Shown: piece after piece, positions 8,641 through 18,287 of the stretch
Numbering within the stretch: the first letter of the stretch is position 1
Layout: each line of letters begins with the position of its first letter
DNA from: DAMCZI01 sp032095175
GTDB taxonomy: Bacteria > Bacillota > Clostridia > Clostridiales > Caloramatoraceae
Reading direction: 5' to 3'
DNA length: 64,000 nucleotides
NCBI GenBank assembly: GCA_032095175.1
Contig: DAMCZI010000023.1
Span: forward strand, 1-64,000
Position numbers and translations under genes: made by a program
The notes under the pieces: generated by a model
What the model was told of the DNA's origin: nothing
What the model saw: only the letters and a program-made list of their open reading frames with translations
The model's database searches: none

Positions 8641-10347
8641 ATGGAAGATATAAAGGAATTAATACAGAAGACAATATGTGGAGATGCAGAGGCATTTGGA
8701 GAAATTGTATGCAGATATCAAGATATGGCAGTTGGATATGCATATTCAATTATAGGAGATTTTCACTATGCACAGGATGCAGCACAAGAGGCATTTATAC
8801 TTGCATATTTGAATATCAGAAAGCTAAAGGAATCTAATGCGTTTGGTTCGTGGCTAAGAAGAATAGTGTTTTCATCCTGTGGCAGAATTACTAGGAAGAA
8901 GAAAATAAATACAATTAGTATGGAGTCAATTGAAGAGGTATCAATGAATGAAGATAATACCTTTAATGCAGTTTACAGAAAAAATGTGCAGGATCAAATT
9001 TTTTTCACACTAAGATCTTTACCAAAGGAACAGTATTCGGTAATAATCCTTCACTATATTAATGACTATTCATATAAGGAAATTGCAGATTTTTTAGATT
9101 TGCCAATAACCACAGTAAATAACCGTATTCATAGTGGAAAACAAAAAATAAAGAAGGGGATGTTTGAAATGTTTGAGGAGAATATTAAAGCAATACGTGT
9201 ATCCAGTAATAATGAATTTAGAAAGAAGGTTATTGAAGGAATATGCCGTATTGGCTTCCAGCCTGTTGAGAATATGGCCCCTGAGAACATACCATTTGCA
9301 AGTATAATGAGGTTATGTGTTGAACATCTGGGAGAAGACTATGGATTTGAAATAATTAGTGAAGCTAATTTAAGAGTAAACAATGCCTATACATTCTTTA
9401 TGGGGGTATCAGGTGCTGCCTTTCGATTTTTTTGGAATTGGAACCCAAGAACAGATGAAGGGGGAAGAGTGGATTCAATATTCCTTCAGGATAATCCTAC
9501 TAATCAGATTAGCAGGGTACTAGAGGCAGCTGGCTATGACTATGAACTTATATTTAATAGTTTAAATATAGATAAATTTATTGCTAATAAGGACTATTTT
9601 AAAGATAAATCATATATTCAAGAGAAGATTGTGGAGAGTATAAAAGTTAGTAACAAACCTGTATTAGGGCTAGGGATAGTAGGCCCTACAGAATGGTCAA
9701 TTATAACAGGATATGATGAGGAGGGAGAAGTTTTAATCGGTTGGAGCTACTTTCAGGAAACAGCAGACAAGTCTTTGGAATTTGAGCCATGTGGATATTT
9801 TAGAAAAAGAGGCTGGTATGATGATACAGCAGGTATAGTAATTGTAGGAGAAAAAAGAGAAAAACCATTACCAGACTATATTTATGCTAAGGCATTAAAA
9901 TATGGAATAGAAATGATGGGAAGACATGATGTAAATAGTATTCCTACAGGATTTAACGCATATATCGCATGGTCAAAGGATATTTTAAACGATGAATACT
10001 TTCCAATGGATAATAAAAGCGTACTTCAAAGCCGTTATTTAGTTCAGGAGGTTACCTGTCTTGAATTGGCAGAGAGGCGTTGGTATGGATCTAAGTTTCT
10101 TGAGAAAGTTATGAGGGATTTTCCCAAAGCTGCAGAAGAGCTGAAGCCTGCAATCAAATGTCTTCAAGAGGAGCATGATATGATGTGGAGTATTTTAGAA
10201 TTAACTGGAGGATTTATGAATCCAGATGCATATATCAATTTTTCAAAGAGAGATATACGCATTAGAATTTCAGAAATAATATTAAAGGCCCTTGATAAGG
10301 AAAGAGAAGCAGCTGAATGCTTAACAAAAGCAATAAATAAATTTTAA
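8641..10347 (+). CDS. ECF-type sigma factor fused to a large C-terminal domain
   Basis: Residues 1-185 are a sigma-70 family ECF factor. Region 2 has RYQDMAVGYAYSIIGDFHYA and DAAQEAFILAYLNI; region 4 has LPKEQYSVIILHYINDYSYK and an HTH in ITTVNNRIHSGKQKIKKGM. About 380 further residues follow, roughly double the size of a normal ECF factor. They contain blocks recalling BtrH/C39-like peptidase folds (IPFASIMRLCVEHLGEDYGF; NKPVLGLGIVG; GYDEEGEVLIGWSYF) and a helical tail. The ATG at 8641 follows AAGGGG by eight bases. No anti-sigma gene is adjacent, so the C-terminal part may itself sense or restrain. Sigma identity is sure; the fused domain is not recognised with confidence. Confidence 0.8.
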   Translation: MEDIKELIQKTICGDAEAFGEIVCRYQDMAVGYAYSIIGDFHYAQDAAQEAFILAYLNIRKLKESNAFGSWLRRIVFSSCGRITRKKKINTISMESIEEVSMNEDNTFNAVYRKNVQDQIFFTLRSLPKEQYSVIILHYINDYSYKEIADFLDLPITTVNNRIHSGKQKIKKGMFEMFEENIKAIRVSSNNEFRKKVIEGICRIGFQPVENMAPENIPFASIMRLCVEHLGEDYGFEIISEANLRVNNAYTFFMGVSGAAFRFFWNWNPRTDEGGRVDSIFLQDNPTNQISRVLEAAGYDYELIFNSLNIDKFIANKDYFKDKSYIQEKIVESIKVSNKPVLGLGIVGPTEWSIITGYDEEGEVLIGWSYFQETADKSLEFEPCGYFRKRGWYDDTAGIVIVGEKREKPLPDYIYAKALKYGIEMMGRHDVNSIPTGFNAYIAWSKDILNDEYFPMDNKSVLQSRYLVQEVTCLELAERRWYGSKFLEKVMRDFPKAAEELKPAIKCLQEEHDMMWSILELTGGFMNPDAYINFSKRDIRIRISEIILKALDKEREAAECLTKAINKF

Positions 10348-10465
10348 TTTAGTAATATCATAGGTGCAAATTAGTGGCAATTTGTAAAATCTGATTTAAT
10401 CTATCTTAAGCTGATTTTAGAATGTAAAAAGTATATTTATGATAAATAAAGGAAATTAAAATTAA

Positions 10466-10505
10466 AAAAAGCTACAGATTGTATAAAATCTGTGGCTTTT
10501 TGTAT
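10466..10505 (+). terminator. Rho-independent terminator after the sigma gene
   Basis: AAAAAGCTACAGATT pairs with AATCTGTGGCTTTTT (one wobble) and runs into T residues. The remaining DNA to 10782 holds only a possible TTGTTA/TATATT promoter at 10571-10599 and no gene I can support. Confidence 0.8.
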
Positions 10506-10782
10506 TCCTAAACAGTACAAAATATTGAATGTTTATATATAATTTTATGAAAATATTTGTCATTTTTGCATTGTTACTCTCTTATTGAGTCAATATATTA
10601 TATTATAAAAGTAATATGATGTCAATATATATTTTGAAAAAGCTTAAAAAAGCATGTCTGTGATAGTTAATACATCTGCACCATATTTCAAGGCTTTTTA
10701 TATATTTGTAAGGTGTTGTGTAGATAAATATAATAAATTTAGTAAACTGATAGGTTTACAAAACGGAATGGGGGTTTTGATT

Positions 10783-13221
10783 ATGATATCAATGCTATTT
10801 GATCTAAGATTAAGTGACAAAAACCAATATGGTACTAAAGCAAGTGCATTAGGAGAGTTGATAGGAAATGGAGAGGAAGTTCCAAAGGGATTTGCGTTGT
10901 CATCAGAGTTTTTTATGAAATTTCTTGAGTATAATAATTTTCCTTATAGTACTAAAGACTATATAGCTTATAACATGGAGATACAAGATTTTGTATTAAA
11001 TGGACAGTTCTCTCCTGAAATGGAGAAAAGCCTGCTTAAATTTTTTAAGAAGATACAAAATGAAGAAGTTCAAGAAAGATATGCGGTAAGGTCCTCTGCT
11101 CTATGTGAAGATAATGATACATATAGTATGGCGGGTATGTTTTCTTCATTTATAAATTTAGATTCCTTTGAAGAAGTTAAAACATGTATAAAAAAGTGTT
11201 ATGCTTCATTATTTACTGATAAAGTTATAGCATATTTTGTAAGTAATAATTTAAACCTTGAAGAGCTGAAGATGTGTGTAATAATCCAACAATTTGTTGC
11301 AGGTGATTATTCAGGAGTTAACTTTTCGGTGGATACTATTGATATGGATAAGGATGTAATGCACATTAATGCTGTTAAAGGGCTATGTGAGGATTATGTT
11401 AGTGGGAAATCAAATTCAGCTTTTTACAAAATTAATAGGAAGACTGCAGAAATATTGGAGGAAAGAATCCCGGATGGTTTTCCTTCAACATCAAAGGATA
11501 TGATACATAGATTATATGAAAGTACTTTGAAAATAGAAAAAATCTTTGGCAAGTACCAGGATATTGAATGGACTATTTTAGATAATAAAATTTATATTCT
11601 TCAAGCTAGACCTATTACAACCTTTAGAATAAAAACTTTTGATATAATATGGGGAAATAAAGATGATGAGAATTATACCTGGTATAGGGCAAATGATAAA
11701 CCTTATGAACCATTAATTAATGAACTCAGCTTGATACAGGGAGAGGCTTTAAACAAAGGATGTTACACAACTGGGTTACAGGATTTTTATACAGAGTATT
11801 GTGTTCAGAATGGCTATTTCTTTTATAGGGATAAGGAAATGAAAGATCAAAAACAGCAAGAACAAAACTTCATAACTATGGTATATAAGTTGCATCATAA
11901 AAACCAAAATATATTTCAAGATATTGTACTGCCACAATTGCTGCATCTTAAAAAGGATTTAGACAGTTATTTACAAAGAAAATTGTCATCACAGGAAGCA
12001 CTAATATTTTTGGAGAAATCCATAGTGCATATGAAGTTTTTAAGTGAAAATCATCAGCCAGTTACTCATGGATGTGATTATTTAAATGATTTTATGGAAT
12101 ACTGCAAAAAAGTAAATGATGATTTTAAAATAGACGATTTTTACGATTTAGTATTTAATATTAGTATATTGAATAAAGAAAGAAAATTTTATATTGATAT
12201 TGCTAATGAGATAAACTTAAACCCAATTCTTAATAAGATGTTTATGGATTGTCAGTATAATCAAATTCTATATGCAAGACTTAAGAATATTCCAGAAAGC
12301 AAAAAATTACTGGATTTAATAGAGAATTATATAACTGAATTTGGGATATGTAATTTGGATAGTGATGTTAATAGTGATTATCCTGAGCCTTTGCTAAAGG
12401 AAGCACCTTCTAAAGTAATAGGACATATTCGCGGATTTTTAAATATTAATAATGAGAATTTTAGAGCTTCCATAGAAAATTCTCTGATGAAGAAGGAAAA
12501 AGTTATGTCTGCTATATTAAGTAAATTGTGTAAAAAAGAAAGCCGAGAATTCTTAGACAAGCTTAACTTGGCTGAAAAGGCATATTTAGCAAGAGATAAT
12601 CACCATTACTATTTTGAACGCATGACAAAGTCATATTTACGATTAGCACTGCTGGAGGTTCAAAGAATAATGACTAAAAATAAGCAAATACAGAATGAGG
12701 AAGATCTATATTTTCTTACCCTTGATGAAATAAAAGAGGGACTATTAAATGGTGATAATTTTAAACAGGTTATAAATGAAAGAAAGGAAGTATTTAATTA
12801 TCAAATGAAACTGTTTGCACCATTTATAATTGGAAAAGAACCTTCTGAAAATACAAATTGCACAGATGAGAATAGTGAGTGCATGGATAAAAGAGAGCAA
12901 AACATAATTTTAAAAGGGCTTTCAGGATTAAGAAAAAAAGTTAATGCAAAGGTCAAAGTTGGAATGCCTGCTTATTTAGAGGAGGATAGTATATTAGTAT
13001 TACCTTTTACACGATGTGGAGAGCTTGAGCCTATAATTAATCATGTAAAAGGAATTATTGTAGAGGTTGGTTCGCCCTTTGAGCACTTGGGCATTCTTGC
13101 TAGGGAACTGGATATACCAGTTCTGTATAATGTCAAGAATGCCATGAGTATTCTTAAAGATGGAGATGAAGTGCAGCTAGATGGATTTGCAGGGGAAGTT
13201 AAAATAATAAAGAGGACCTAG
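10783..13221 (+). CDS. PEP-synthase/PPDK-like phosphotransferase
   Basis: The N-terminal 290 residues form the ATP-grasp domain of pyruvate phosphate dikinase/PEP synthase enzymes (YGTKASALGELIGNGEEVPK, ERYAVRSSALCEDN, DIEWTILDNKIYILQARPIT). The C-terminal 80 residues form the swivelling phosphohistidine domain, with the catalytic His in SPFEHLGILARELDIP. The middle 400 residues match neither a PEP/pyruvate TIM barrel nor anything I know, as in rifampin-phosphotransferase-type relatives that phosphorylate other acceptors. The ATG at 10783 follows GGGGG; an extension to 10654 lacks a ribosome site. It precedes two ABC exporter halves, suggesting a product that is modified then exported; the substrate is unknown. 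Confidence 0.75.
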   Translation: MISMLFDLRLSDKNQYGTKASALGELIGNGEEVPKGFALSSEFFMKFLEYNNFPYSTKDYIAYNMEIQDFVLNGQFSPEMEKSLLKFFKKIQNEEVQERYAVRSSALCEDNDTYSMAGMFSSFINLDSFEEVKTCIKKCYASLFTDKVIAYFVSNNLNLEELKMCVIIQQFVAGDYSGVNFSVDTIDMDKDVMHINAVKGLCEDYVSGKSNSAFYKINRKTAEILEERIPDGFPSTSKDMIHRLYESTLKIEKIFGKYQDIEWTILDNKIYILQARPITTFRIKTFDIIWGNKDDENYTWYRANDKPYEPLINELSLIQGEALNKGCYTTGLQDFYTEYCVQNGYFFYRDKEMKDQKQQEQNFITMVYKLHHKNQNIFQDIVLPQLLHLKKDLDSYLQRKLSSQEALIFLEKSIVHMKFLSENHQPVTHGCDYLNDFMEYCKKVNDDFKIDDFYDLVFNISILNKERKFYIDIANEINLNPILNKMFMDCQYNQILYARLKNIPESKKLLDLIENYITEFGICNLDSDVNSDYPEPLLKEAPSKVIGHIRGFLNINNENFRASIENSLMKKEKVMSAILSKLCKKESREFLDKLNLAEKAYLARDNHHYYFERMTKSYLRLALLEVQRIMTKNKQIQNEEDLYFLTLDEIKEGLLNGDNFKQVINERKEVFNYQMKLFAPFIIGKEPSENTNCTDENSECMDKREQNIILKGLSGLRKKVNAKVKVGMPAYLEEDSILVLPFTRCGELEPIINHVKGIIVEVGSPFEHLGILARELDIPVLYNVKNAMSILKDGDEVQLDGFAGEVKIIKRT

Positions 13222-13243
13222 ATTTGATCTAGGTTCTTTTTAT
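13212..13243 (+). terminator. Terminator overlapping the PPDK-like stop codon
   Basis: GACCTAGA pairs with TCTAGGTTC, followed by TTTTT. The stop codon is within the stem, so the ABC genes downstream may be a separate unit. Confidence 0.7.
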
Positions 13244-13365
13244 TGCAATACCATTCAGGACAAATTTAATACCGTTTGTGACAAAATGATATATTGTTAG
13301 CAACATATGCTAATATAAGAATCGAAGAGTTTATAAATAAACAAATCAATTAGGGAGGTTTTGCT

Positions 13366-15183
13366 ATGGAAAAGAAGTATTCAGGGTTTAGCAATTCATG
13401 GTTTTTATTAAAAAATATAATAACTACAGATAAAAAATTATTCTTTATGAGTATGCTAAGCATCCCTATTGGAGTTAGTATTCCTTTGCTGCAAGCTTAT
13501 TTACCAAAGGTTTTAATTGACTCTATTCAAGAAAGCCAAACATTGATAATATTTTTTAAAAACATACTAATTATCCTGGGTATATTGCTCTTATTAAAAA
13601 TATTAGAGACTTTAATAAATATAATAATGGATTCAAGATGTGCAAGGCAAAGAATAAACTATATGGGTAAATTTTTTAAAAAGAACGTCGAAACGGATTA
13701 TCAATATGCATCTTCAAAGGCAGGATTAGAGCAGGCTTCAAAGGTAATGAATGTAGTAGGCGGTGGCGATGATGCAATGGTGCAGCAATTTTCTAGATAT
13801 TTATCCCAGTTAATTACAAGCATCATAGGAATTGTTTTTTTTGGGGCATTCATTATTAAAATACAGCCTATTTTATTAATCGCAATATTAATTTCTAGTT
13901 TAATAAATTATTTTTATGGAATGCATAATGTAAAGGTTAAGGAAAGGGTTATTGAACAAACAAAAGAAGATAATCAAAAAATTAAGTACCTTAGAGAAAA
14001 AACAGGTGACTTAAGATTTTCCAAGGACATGAGATTATATAGGATGAACGAATGGTTTTTTGATACATATAAAATTATTTTAAAAAGATGGTGCCGCTTT
14101 GTTACTCAGGAAAGAAATGCGGATTTTTTAGGAGAATTTATTAATATCATTATGATTTTTATAAGAGATGGATTAGCTTATATGTTTCTAATTTATAATT
14201 ATCTTAATAATAAGATTGGTATTTCTGAATTTGTCCTTCTTTTGGGCATTATAAAGGGGTTCTCAGATTGGGTAATGGGGATTATATCTCAGTATAATAC
14301 AATAAAAAAAGAAACTGTTCCTGTTTCTGATTATAGAAGATATGTAGATAGAGTTGATGGACTAAATCGCAATGCTTCTATGATAAATCCGAAGGATATG
14401 ACTCTAGAGCTTAGAAATGTTAGTTTTAGATATCAGGATTCGGAGGAGGATATTATAAAAAATATGAATTTGAAAATTAAGGCAGGAGAAAAATTAGCCA
14501 TAGTTGGAGTAAATGGGGCAGGAAAGACAACTTTAGTTTCTTTGATTATGGGGTTGCTTAAACCAACAGAAGGAACTATATTGTTGGGCGGTAAAAATAT
14601 TAGTGAATATAATATTGATGAATATTACGGATTGTTTTCCACAGTGTTTCAAGATATTTTTCTATTACCAGAGACAATAGAAGACTTTTTGACTGGGGGA
14701 GAGGAAAATAAAAATGATTCAAAAATTGATAAGGTATTAAAAGATGTAGGGTTATATGAAGCTATTAATCAATTGCCAAATGGAAAGAAGACTTATTTAA
14801 TGAAATCTATTAGAAAAAATGCAGTGGATTTATCAGGAGGTCAAAACCAAAAATTGATGCTGGCGAGGGCGCTGTATAAGGATGGGAAAATTACAATATT
14901 GGATGAACCTACTGCAGCATTGGACCCTATTGCTGAAAGTGAAATTTATCAAGGATATCATGAAATGACCAAGGATAAAACAGCAATATTCATTTCACAT
15001 AGGCTATCTTCAACAAAGTTTTGTGATCGAATTATTTTCTTAGAAAATGGAAAGATTATAGAATCAGGCAGTCACAAAGAGCTAATGGATGAAAATGGGA
15101 AATATAAAGAGATGTTTGATATTCAGGCATACTATTATCAAGATGAAATTGGGGGTGATGGCAGTGAAATTAAAGCATGCTAA
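13366..15183 (+). CDS. ABC exporter half-transporter (membrane plus ATPase), first of pair
   Basis: This is a type IV exporter of 605 residues. About six membrane helices occupy residues 30-330. The ATPase has Walker A GVNGAGKTTLVSL, Q-loop VFQDIFLLP, signature LSGGQNQKLMLARAL, Walker B ITILDEPTAALDP and the switch His in ISHRLSS. A GGGAGG site is seven bases upstream of the ATG. It overlaps the next, homologous gene, so the two probably make a heterodimer exporting a peptide, lipid or drug. An imperfect palindrome TTAGC...GCTAA at 13305-13321 upstream may be an operator. Confidence 0.87.
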   Translation: MEKKYSGFSNSWFLLKNIITTDKKLFFMSMLSIPIGVSIPLLQAYLPKVLIDSIQESQTLIIFFKNILIILGILLLLKILETLINIIMDSRCARQRINYMGKFFKKNVETDYQYASSKAGLEQASKVMNVVGGGDDAMVQQFSRYLSQLITSIIGIVFFGAFIIKIQPILLIAILISSLINYFYGMHNVKVKERVIEQTKEDNQKIKYLREKTGDLRFSKDMRLYRMNEWFFDTYKIILKRWCRFVTQERNADFLGEFINIIMIFIRDGLAYMFLIYNYLNNKIGISEFVLLLGIIKGFSDWVMGIISQYNTIKKETVPVSDYRRYVDRVDGLNRNASMINPKDMTLELRNVSFRYQDSEEDIIKNMNLKIKAGEKLAIVGVNGAGKTTLVSLIMGLLKPTEGTILLGGKNISEYNIDEYYGLFSTVFQDIFLLPETIEDFLTGGEENKNDSKIDKVLKDVGLYEAINQLPNGKKTYLMKSIRKNAVDLSGGQNQKLMLARALYKDGKITILDEPTAALDPIAESEIYQGYHEMTKDKTAIFISHRLSSTKFCDRIIFLENGKIIESGSHKELMDENGKYKEMFDIQAYYYQDEIGGDGSEIKAC

Positions 15184-17020
15184 AATAAATATTATTGTAA
15201 AAGCAATAAAAATAGTTTATCAGCTTGATAGAAGATATATTATAGATAATGTATTCCTGGGAATTTTCAGTGCTATTTTACCTTTTAGCAACATTTATAT
15301 GGGTAAATTGATAATTAATGCATTAATATTAAGAGTAGATAGTAAGAAATTTTTAAAGCTGGTACTTATCACTATTGCTGCTAATGGAATTTTATCTGTA
15401 ATAAATAAGATTTTAGATGCTGATAGTATGCTTAGAGCAAGAATTGCTGTACGAAATAGAGATATGATGATAAATAAAAAAATTATTAACTTAGATTATG
15501 AATTCATTGAAAAGGAAGAAACTCATGCAAAGCTAGCGGAGTTGAGTGAATTAGAAAAGTTCGGAATGTTTGGCTTTTATCATGAAGGAACCTACTTAAA
15601 AAATATCTTAAAAGGCTTTTTTACGGTAACTATCGCTATTGTTATGTCTATTGGATTGTTTCTAGCAGAAATACCTGGTTCTGCATTTAGTGGCATCCTT
15701 CAAAATATAGTATTTGTTGTTTTAATACTTTCTACTACTGTAATTTCAATTTTGAGTGCTCAAAGTATAAATAATAAAATGGCTAATATGACTACTGATG
15801 AAATAATTGAGACCAATGTAATAGGAGAATCCTATTGCAAAAATGTTTTTGATTATAAATTTGGCAAGGATGTTCGTTTATATAGTTATAAGCTATATAA
15901 TAGGGCTGGAGAAGGATTAATGGCAGGGATAAATTCATTGTATAATATGATTTCAAAGATAATGTTAAAACCAAAGTTATTGGCTGCTATTTGTAGTGTT
16001 ATAAGTATTGGAACTATTTATTGTTTTATCGGCTATAAAGCCTATTATGGTGTAATTAGTATTGGTGAACTCATGCAGTATACAGGTTCTATTACACAAA
16101 TGCTAGAAGGTATAATATTACTAACTACAACTACTGGCAAAATAATCAACAATAATTATTATTTTGAAAAGTTTTTTGGTTTAATTGAGCTAAGCAATGG
16201 AAAATATATGGGGACCTTGCCTGTAGAAAAAAGGGACGACAATGAATATACCTTGGAATTAAGAAATGTTAGTTTCAAATATCCCGGAACAGAAAAATAT
16301 GTATTAAAAAATGTTAATATGAAATTCAAAATAGGGGAAAAGCTAGCGGTAGTGGGTATGAACGGAAGTGGCAAGACCACGTTTATTAAGCTAATTACAA
16401 GACTATATGATCCTGATGAGGGAGAGATTTTATTAAATGGTATTAACATAAAAAAATATGATTATGATGAATATCTCCGATTGTTTTCAGTAGTTTTTCA
16501 AGATTTTAAACTATTCTCCTTTAGCCTGGGACAAAATATTGCCTCCAGTGTGGAAGTTGATAAGGATAAAGCCACTTATGCTTTAAGGGAAGCAGGATTT
16601 GAAGAAAGATTCAAGGAGATGCCAGATGGTCTTAAGACCTACTTATATCATGATTTTGATGAAAAAGGAATAGAAATCTCAGGTGGTGAGGCTCAAAAAA
16701 TTGCCATGGCAAGGGCTTTATATAAGAATGCACCATTTGTGATTTTAGATGAACCTACTGCTGCATTGGACCCGATCTCGGAATTTGAGATATATTCGCG
16801 ATTTGATGAAATTGTAAATGGCAAAACTGCAATTTACATTTCTCACAGACTATCCTCCTGTCGTTTTTGCCACGATATTGCTGTTTTCCATGAAGGAGAG
16901 ATAATCCAAAGAGGAAGTCATGATGAATTAATTAAGAATAAAGATGGAAAGTATTATGAGCTGTGGAATGCTCAGGCACAGTATTATAAGGATGAGGAAG
17001 TACAGCTTTTGATGGCTTAA
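15164..17020 (+). CDS. ABC exporter half-transporter, second of pair
   Basis: It has the same design as the upstream gene: N-terminal membrane helices, then an ATPase with Walker A GMNGSGKTTFIKL, signature ISGGEAQKIAMARAL and Walker B FVILDEPTAALDP. I pick the GTG at 15164, eight bases after GGGGG (an ATG at 15158 is the alternative). The open frame runs back to 15089 but without a site. The gene overlaps the preceding one by 20 bases, implying translational coupling and a heterodimer. Both ATPase sites look intact, unlike heterodimers with one degenerate site. The substrate is unknown. Confidence 0.85.
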   Translation: MKLKHAKINIIVKAIKIVYQLDRRYIIDNVFLGIFSAILPFSNIYMGKLIINALILRVDSKKFLKLVLITIAANGILSVINKILDADSMLRARIAVRNRDMMINKKIINLDYEFIEKEETHAKLAELSELEKFGMFGFYHEGTYLKNILKGFFTVTIAIVMSIGLFLAEIPGSAFSGILQNIVFVVLILSTTVISILSAQSINNKMANMTTDEIIETNVIGESYCKNVFDYKFGKDVRLYSYKLYNRAGEGLMAGINSLYNMISKIMLKPKLLAAICSVISIGTIYCFIGYKAYYGVISIGELMQYTGSITQMLEGIILLTTTTGKIINNNYYFEKFFGLIELSNGKYMGTLPVEKRDDNEYTLELRNVSFKYPGTEKYVLKNVNMKFKIGEKLAVVGMNGSGKTTFIKLITRLYDPDEGEILLNGINIKKYDYDEYLRLFSVVFQDFKLFSFSLGQNIASSVEVDKDKATYALREAGFEERFKEMPDGLKTYLYHDFDEKGIEISGGEAQKIAMARALYKNAPFVILDEPTAALDPISEFEIYSRFDEIVNGKTAIYISHRLSSCRFCHDIAVFHEGEIIQRGSHDELIKNKDGKYYELWNAQAQYYKDEEVQLLMA

Positions 17021-17021
17021 T

Positions 17022-17098
17022 AAAAAACTTGAGAGCATCTGTAGGTTTGTGGTGTACATAGGTGACCGCAAACCTGCAGATGCTCTCTAGTTTTTTAC
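17022..17098. terminator. Long-stem terminator
   Basis: A nearly perfect stem of about 32 pairs (AAAAAACTTGAGAGCATCTG on the left, CAGATGCTCTC and AGTTTTTT on the right) follows the exporter pair. It is longer than a minimal terminator and could act in both directions. Confidence 0.8.
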
Positions 17099-17100
17099 TT

Positions 17101-17258
17101 AGGCGTATTAAAGAAAATAACAAGTCAATATTTTGGCCTATTTTGTGTCATACTTCGTCAATGAAAGTTCAAGTTAGCCCACTAGCTTGAGCTTTCATTT
17201 CCTTGTCTGACGTAAAATATCCTCAAAATCTTGACTTGTTATTTTCTTTAATATGCCT
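17101..17258. repeat. MITE-like element, copy 2 (intact)
   Basis: Terminal inverted repeats of about 35 bases (AGGCGTATTAAAGAAAATAA left; TTATTTTCTTTAATATGCCT right) differ at only a few positions. Inside, GAAAGTTCAAG pairs with CTTGAGCTTTC. There is no ORF. The same ends and interior recur at 37044-37318, where this interior is split by another element. A related, more divergent copy is at 2586-2744. Confidence 0.85.
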
Positions 17259-17304
17259 TATATCAAATTCCTTTTTATTTATCAGCTAATGATATGTGTT
17301 TTCA

Positions 17305-17360
17305 TTTTAAGGTTATTTTAAGGTTGATTATATTTCCATTAAAGGTTGCAGTTATATACT
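17305..17360 (+). promoter_or_regulatory. Phased 11-bp direct repeats and -10, likely response-regulator site
   Basis: TTTTAAGGTTA (17305-17315) and TTTTAAGGTTG (17316-17326) are immediately tandem. ATTAAAGGTTG (17338-17348) sits exactly two 11-bp units further on. A TATACT -10 follows at 17355-17360. Such helical-turn-spaced direct repeats are typical OmpR-family binding sites, and an OmpR-type pair is encoded 900 bases downstream. Confidence 0.6.
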
Positions 17361-17392
17361 CTAATTATGATTTATCATAAGGAGGGAAAGGG

Positions 17393-17995
17393 ATGGATTT
17401 AGGATTAATTTTAAGAGGAACTCTCATGCAATTTATAGTATTTGCATTTGTTCCTTTTATTTGGTGGCTTATAAGATACCGAAAACAGATTACATTTTTC
17501 AAATGGATAGGATTATTTAAACCTCAAAAAATTGCTTCAAACGAGGAAGCTATTTTTGGCATTGTTGGATATATGGTATTATGGTTGATTACACATTTCC
17601 CACCTATAACCAAATATACACAGCCATCAGCCGATGCATATGCAGGTCTAAGATTTGAAGCAGTTATACCTTGTCTAATAGTGTGCTTTATACAAAATGG
17701 CATTTGTGAGGAATTGTTATTCCGAGGCTTTTTAGGAAAACGATTTGCAACAAAATTAGGAGTGAATGCCGGTAATATTGCACAAGCTATTTGCTTTGGG
17801 CTTTTACATGTTCTATTCTTTTCAGGTAATGGAATGACAACTTACATATTGTTAATTATCACCACATCTATTGGAGGATGGATATTAGGATATATAGATG
17901 AAAAAATATTTAATGGCTCCATTATCCCTAGTATTATTTTACATGGTTTAGGGAATTTTCTTATGAATATGTCCAAAGCTTTTTCTATTCTATAA
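17393..17995 (+). CDS. CPBP-family intramembrane metalloprotease
   Basis: This 200-residue membrane protein carries the CPBP/Rce1 motifs in order: EELLFRGFLG (EExxxR), FGLLHVLFF and the final HGLGNFL. At least five hydrophobic segments are visible. Family members cleave membrane substrates or act in bacteriocin maturation and immunity. The gene lies between two ABC exporter genes and a two-component system, with phased repeats just upstream of its AAGGAGGG site. It is therefore a plausible direct target of that system, perhaps for defence against membrane-active compounds (inference). Confidence 0.82.
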   Translation: MDLGLILRGTLMQFIVFAFVPFIWWLIRYRKQITFFKWIGLFKPQKIASNEEAIFGIVGYMVLWLITHFPPITKYTQPSADAYAGLRFEAVIPCLIVCFIQNGICEELLFRGFLGKRFATKLGVNAGNIAQAICFGLLHVLFFSGNGMTTYILLIITTSIGGWILGYIDEKIFNGSIIPSIILHGLGNFLMNMSKAFSIL

Positions 17996-18088
17996 TGTAG
18001 AAAATGAGAATAATGAGTGTCTGTAGTTAAGGGAAATCATTCTTAAAATACGGCTTAATGGGATATGGAAAGATTTTAGAACTATTAG

Positions 18089-18250
18089 AATTTTAATGAT
18101 ATTGGTAGTAGCATTTTCAAGAGAGAAAGAGGGTGGACAGATAAAGTTACAGCTAAGGATGTAATTACACTTATTGTTTGCTCTGCCATTTATACTAGCG
18201 TTATAATGGTAGCAGCGTTTACAGTATTTATAAGAAAAGATGTTAAGTAG
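18089..18250 (+). pseudogene. Remnant: C-terminal membrane segment
   Basis: An open frame with no start codon, entered after a TAG at 18086-18088, encodes WTDKVTAKDVITLIVCSAI followed by another hydrophobic stretch and FIRKDVK. It looks like the last membrane helix of a permease such as an ABC-2 type subunit. No start or ribosome site exists, so I read it as the tail of a lost gene beside the two-component pair. Confidence 0.35.
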
Positions 18251-18287
18251 TATGTGTTATTTTAGGTAAAGAAAGTGGGGAATCACA

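Noticed and set aside
10654..10782. N-terminal extension of the PPDK-like protein
   Set aside because: It lacks a ribosome site and family similarity; GGGGG precedes the 10783 ATG where family similarity begins.
10783..17995. A RiPP or bacteriocin biosynthetic cluster
   Set aside because: I found no precursor-peptide ORF with a ribosome site in the gaps and no recognised modification enzyme.
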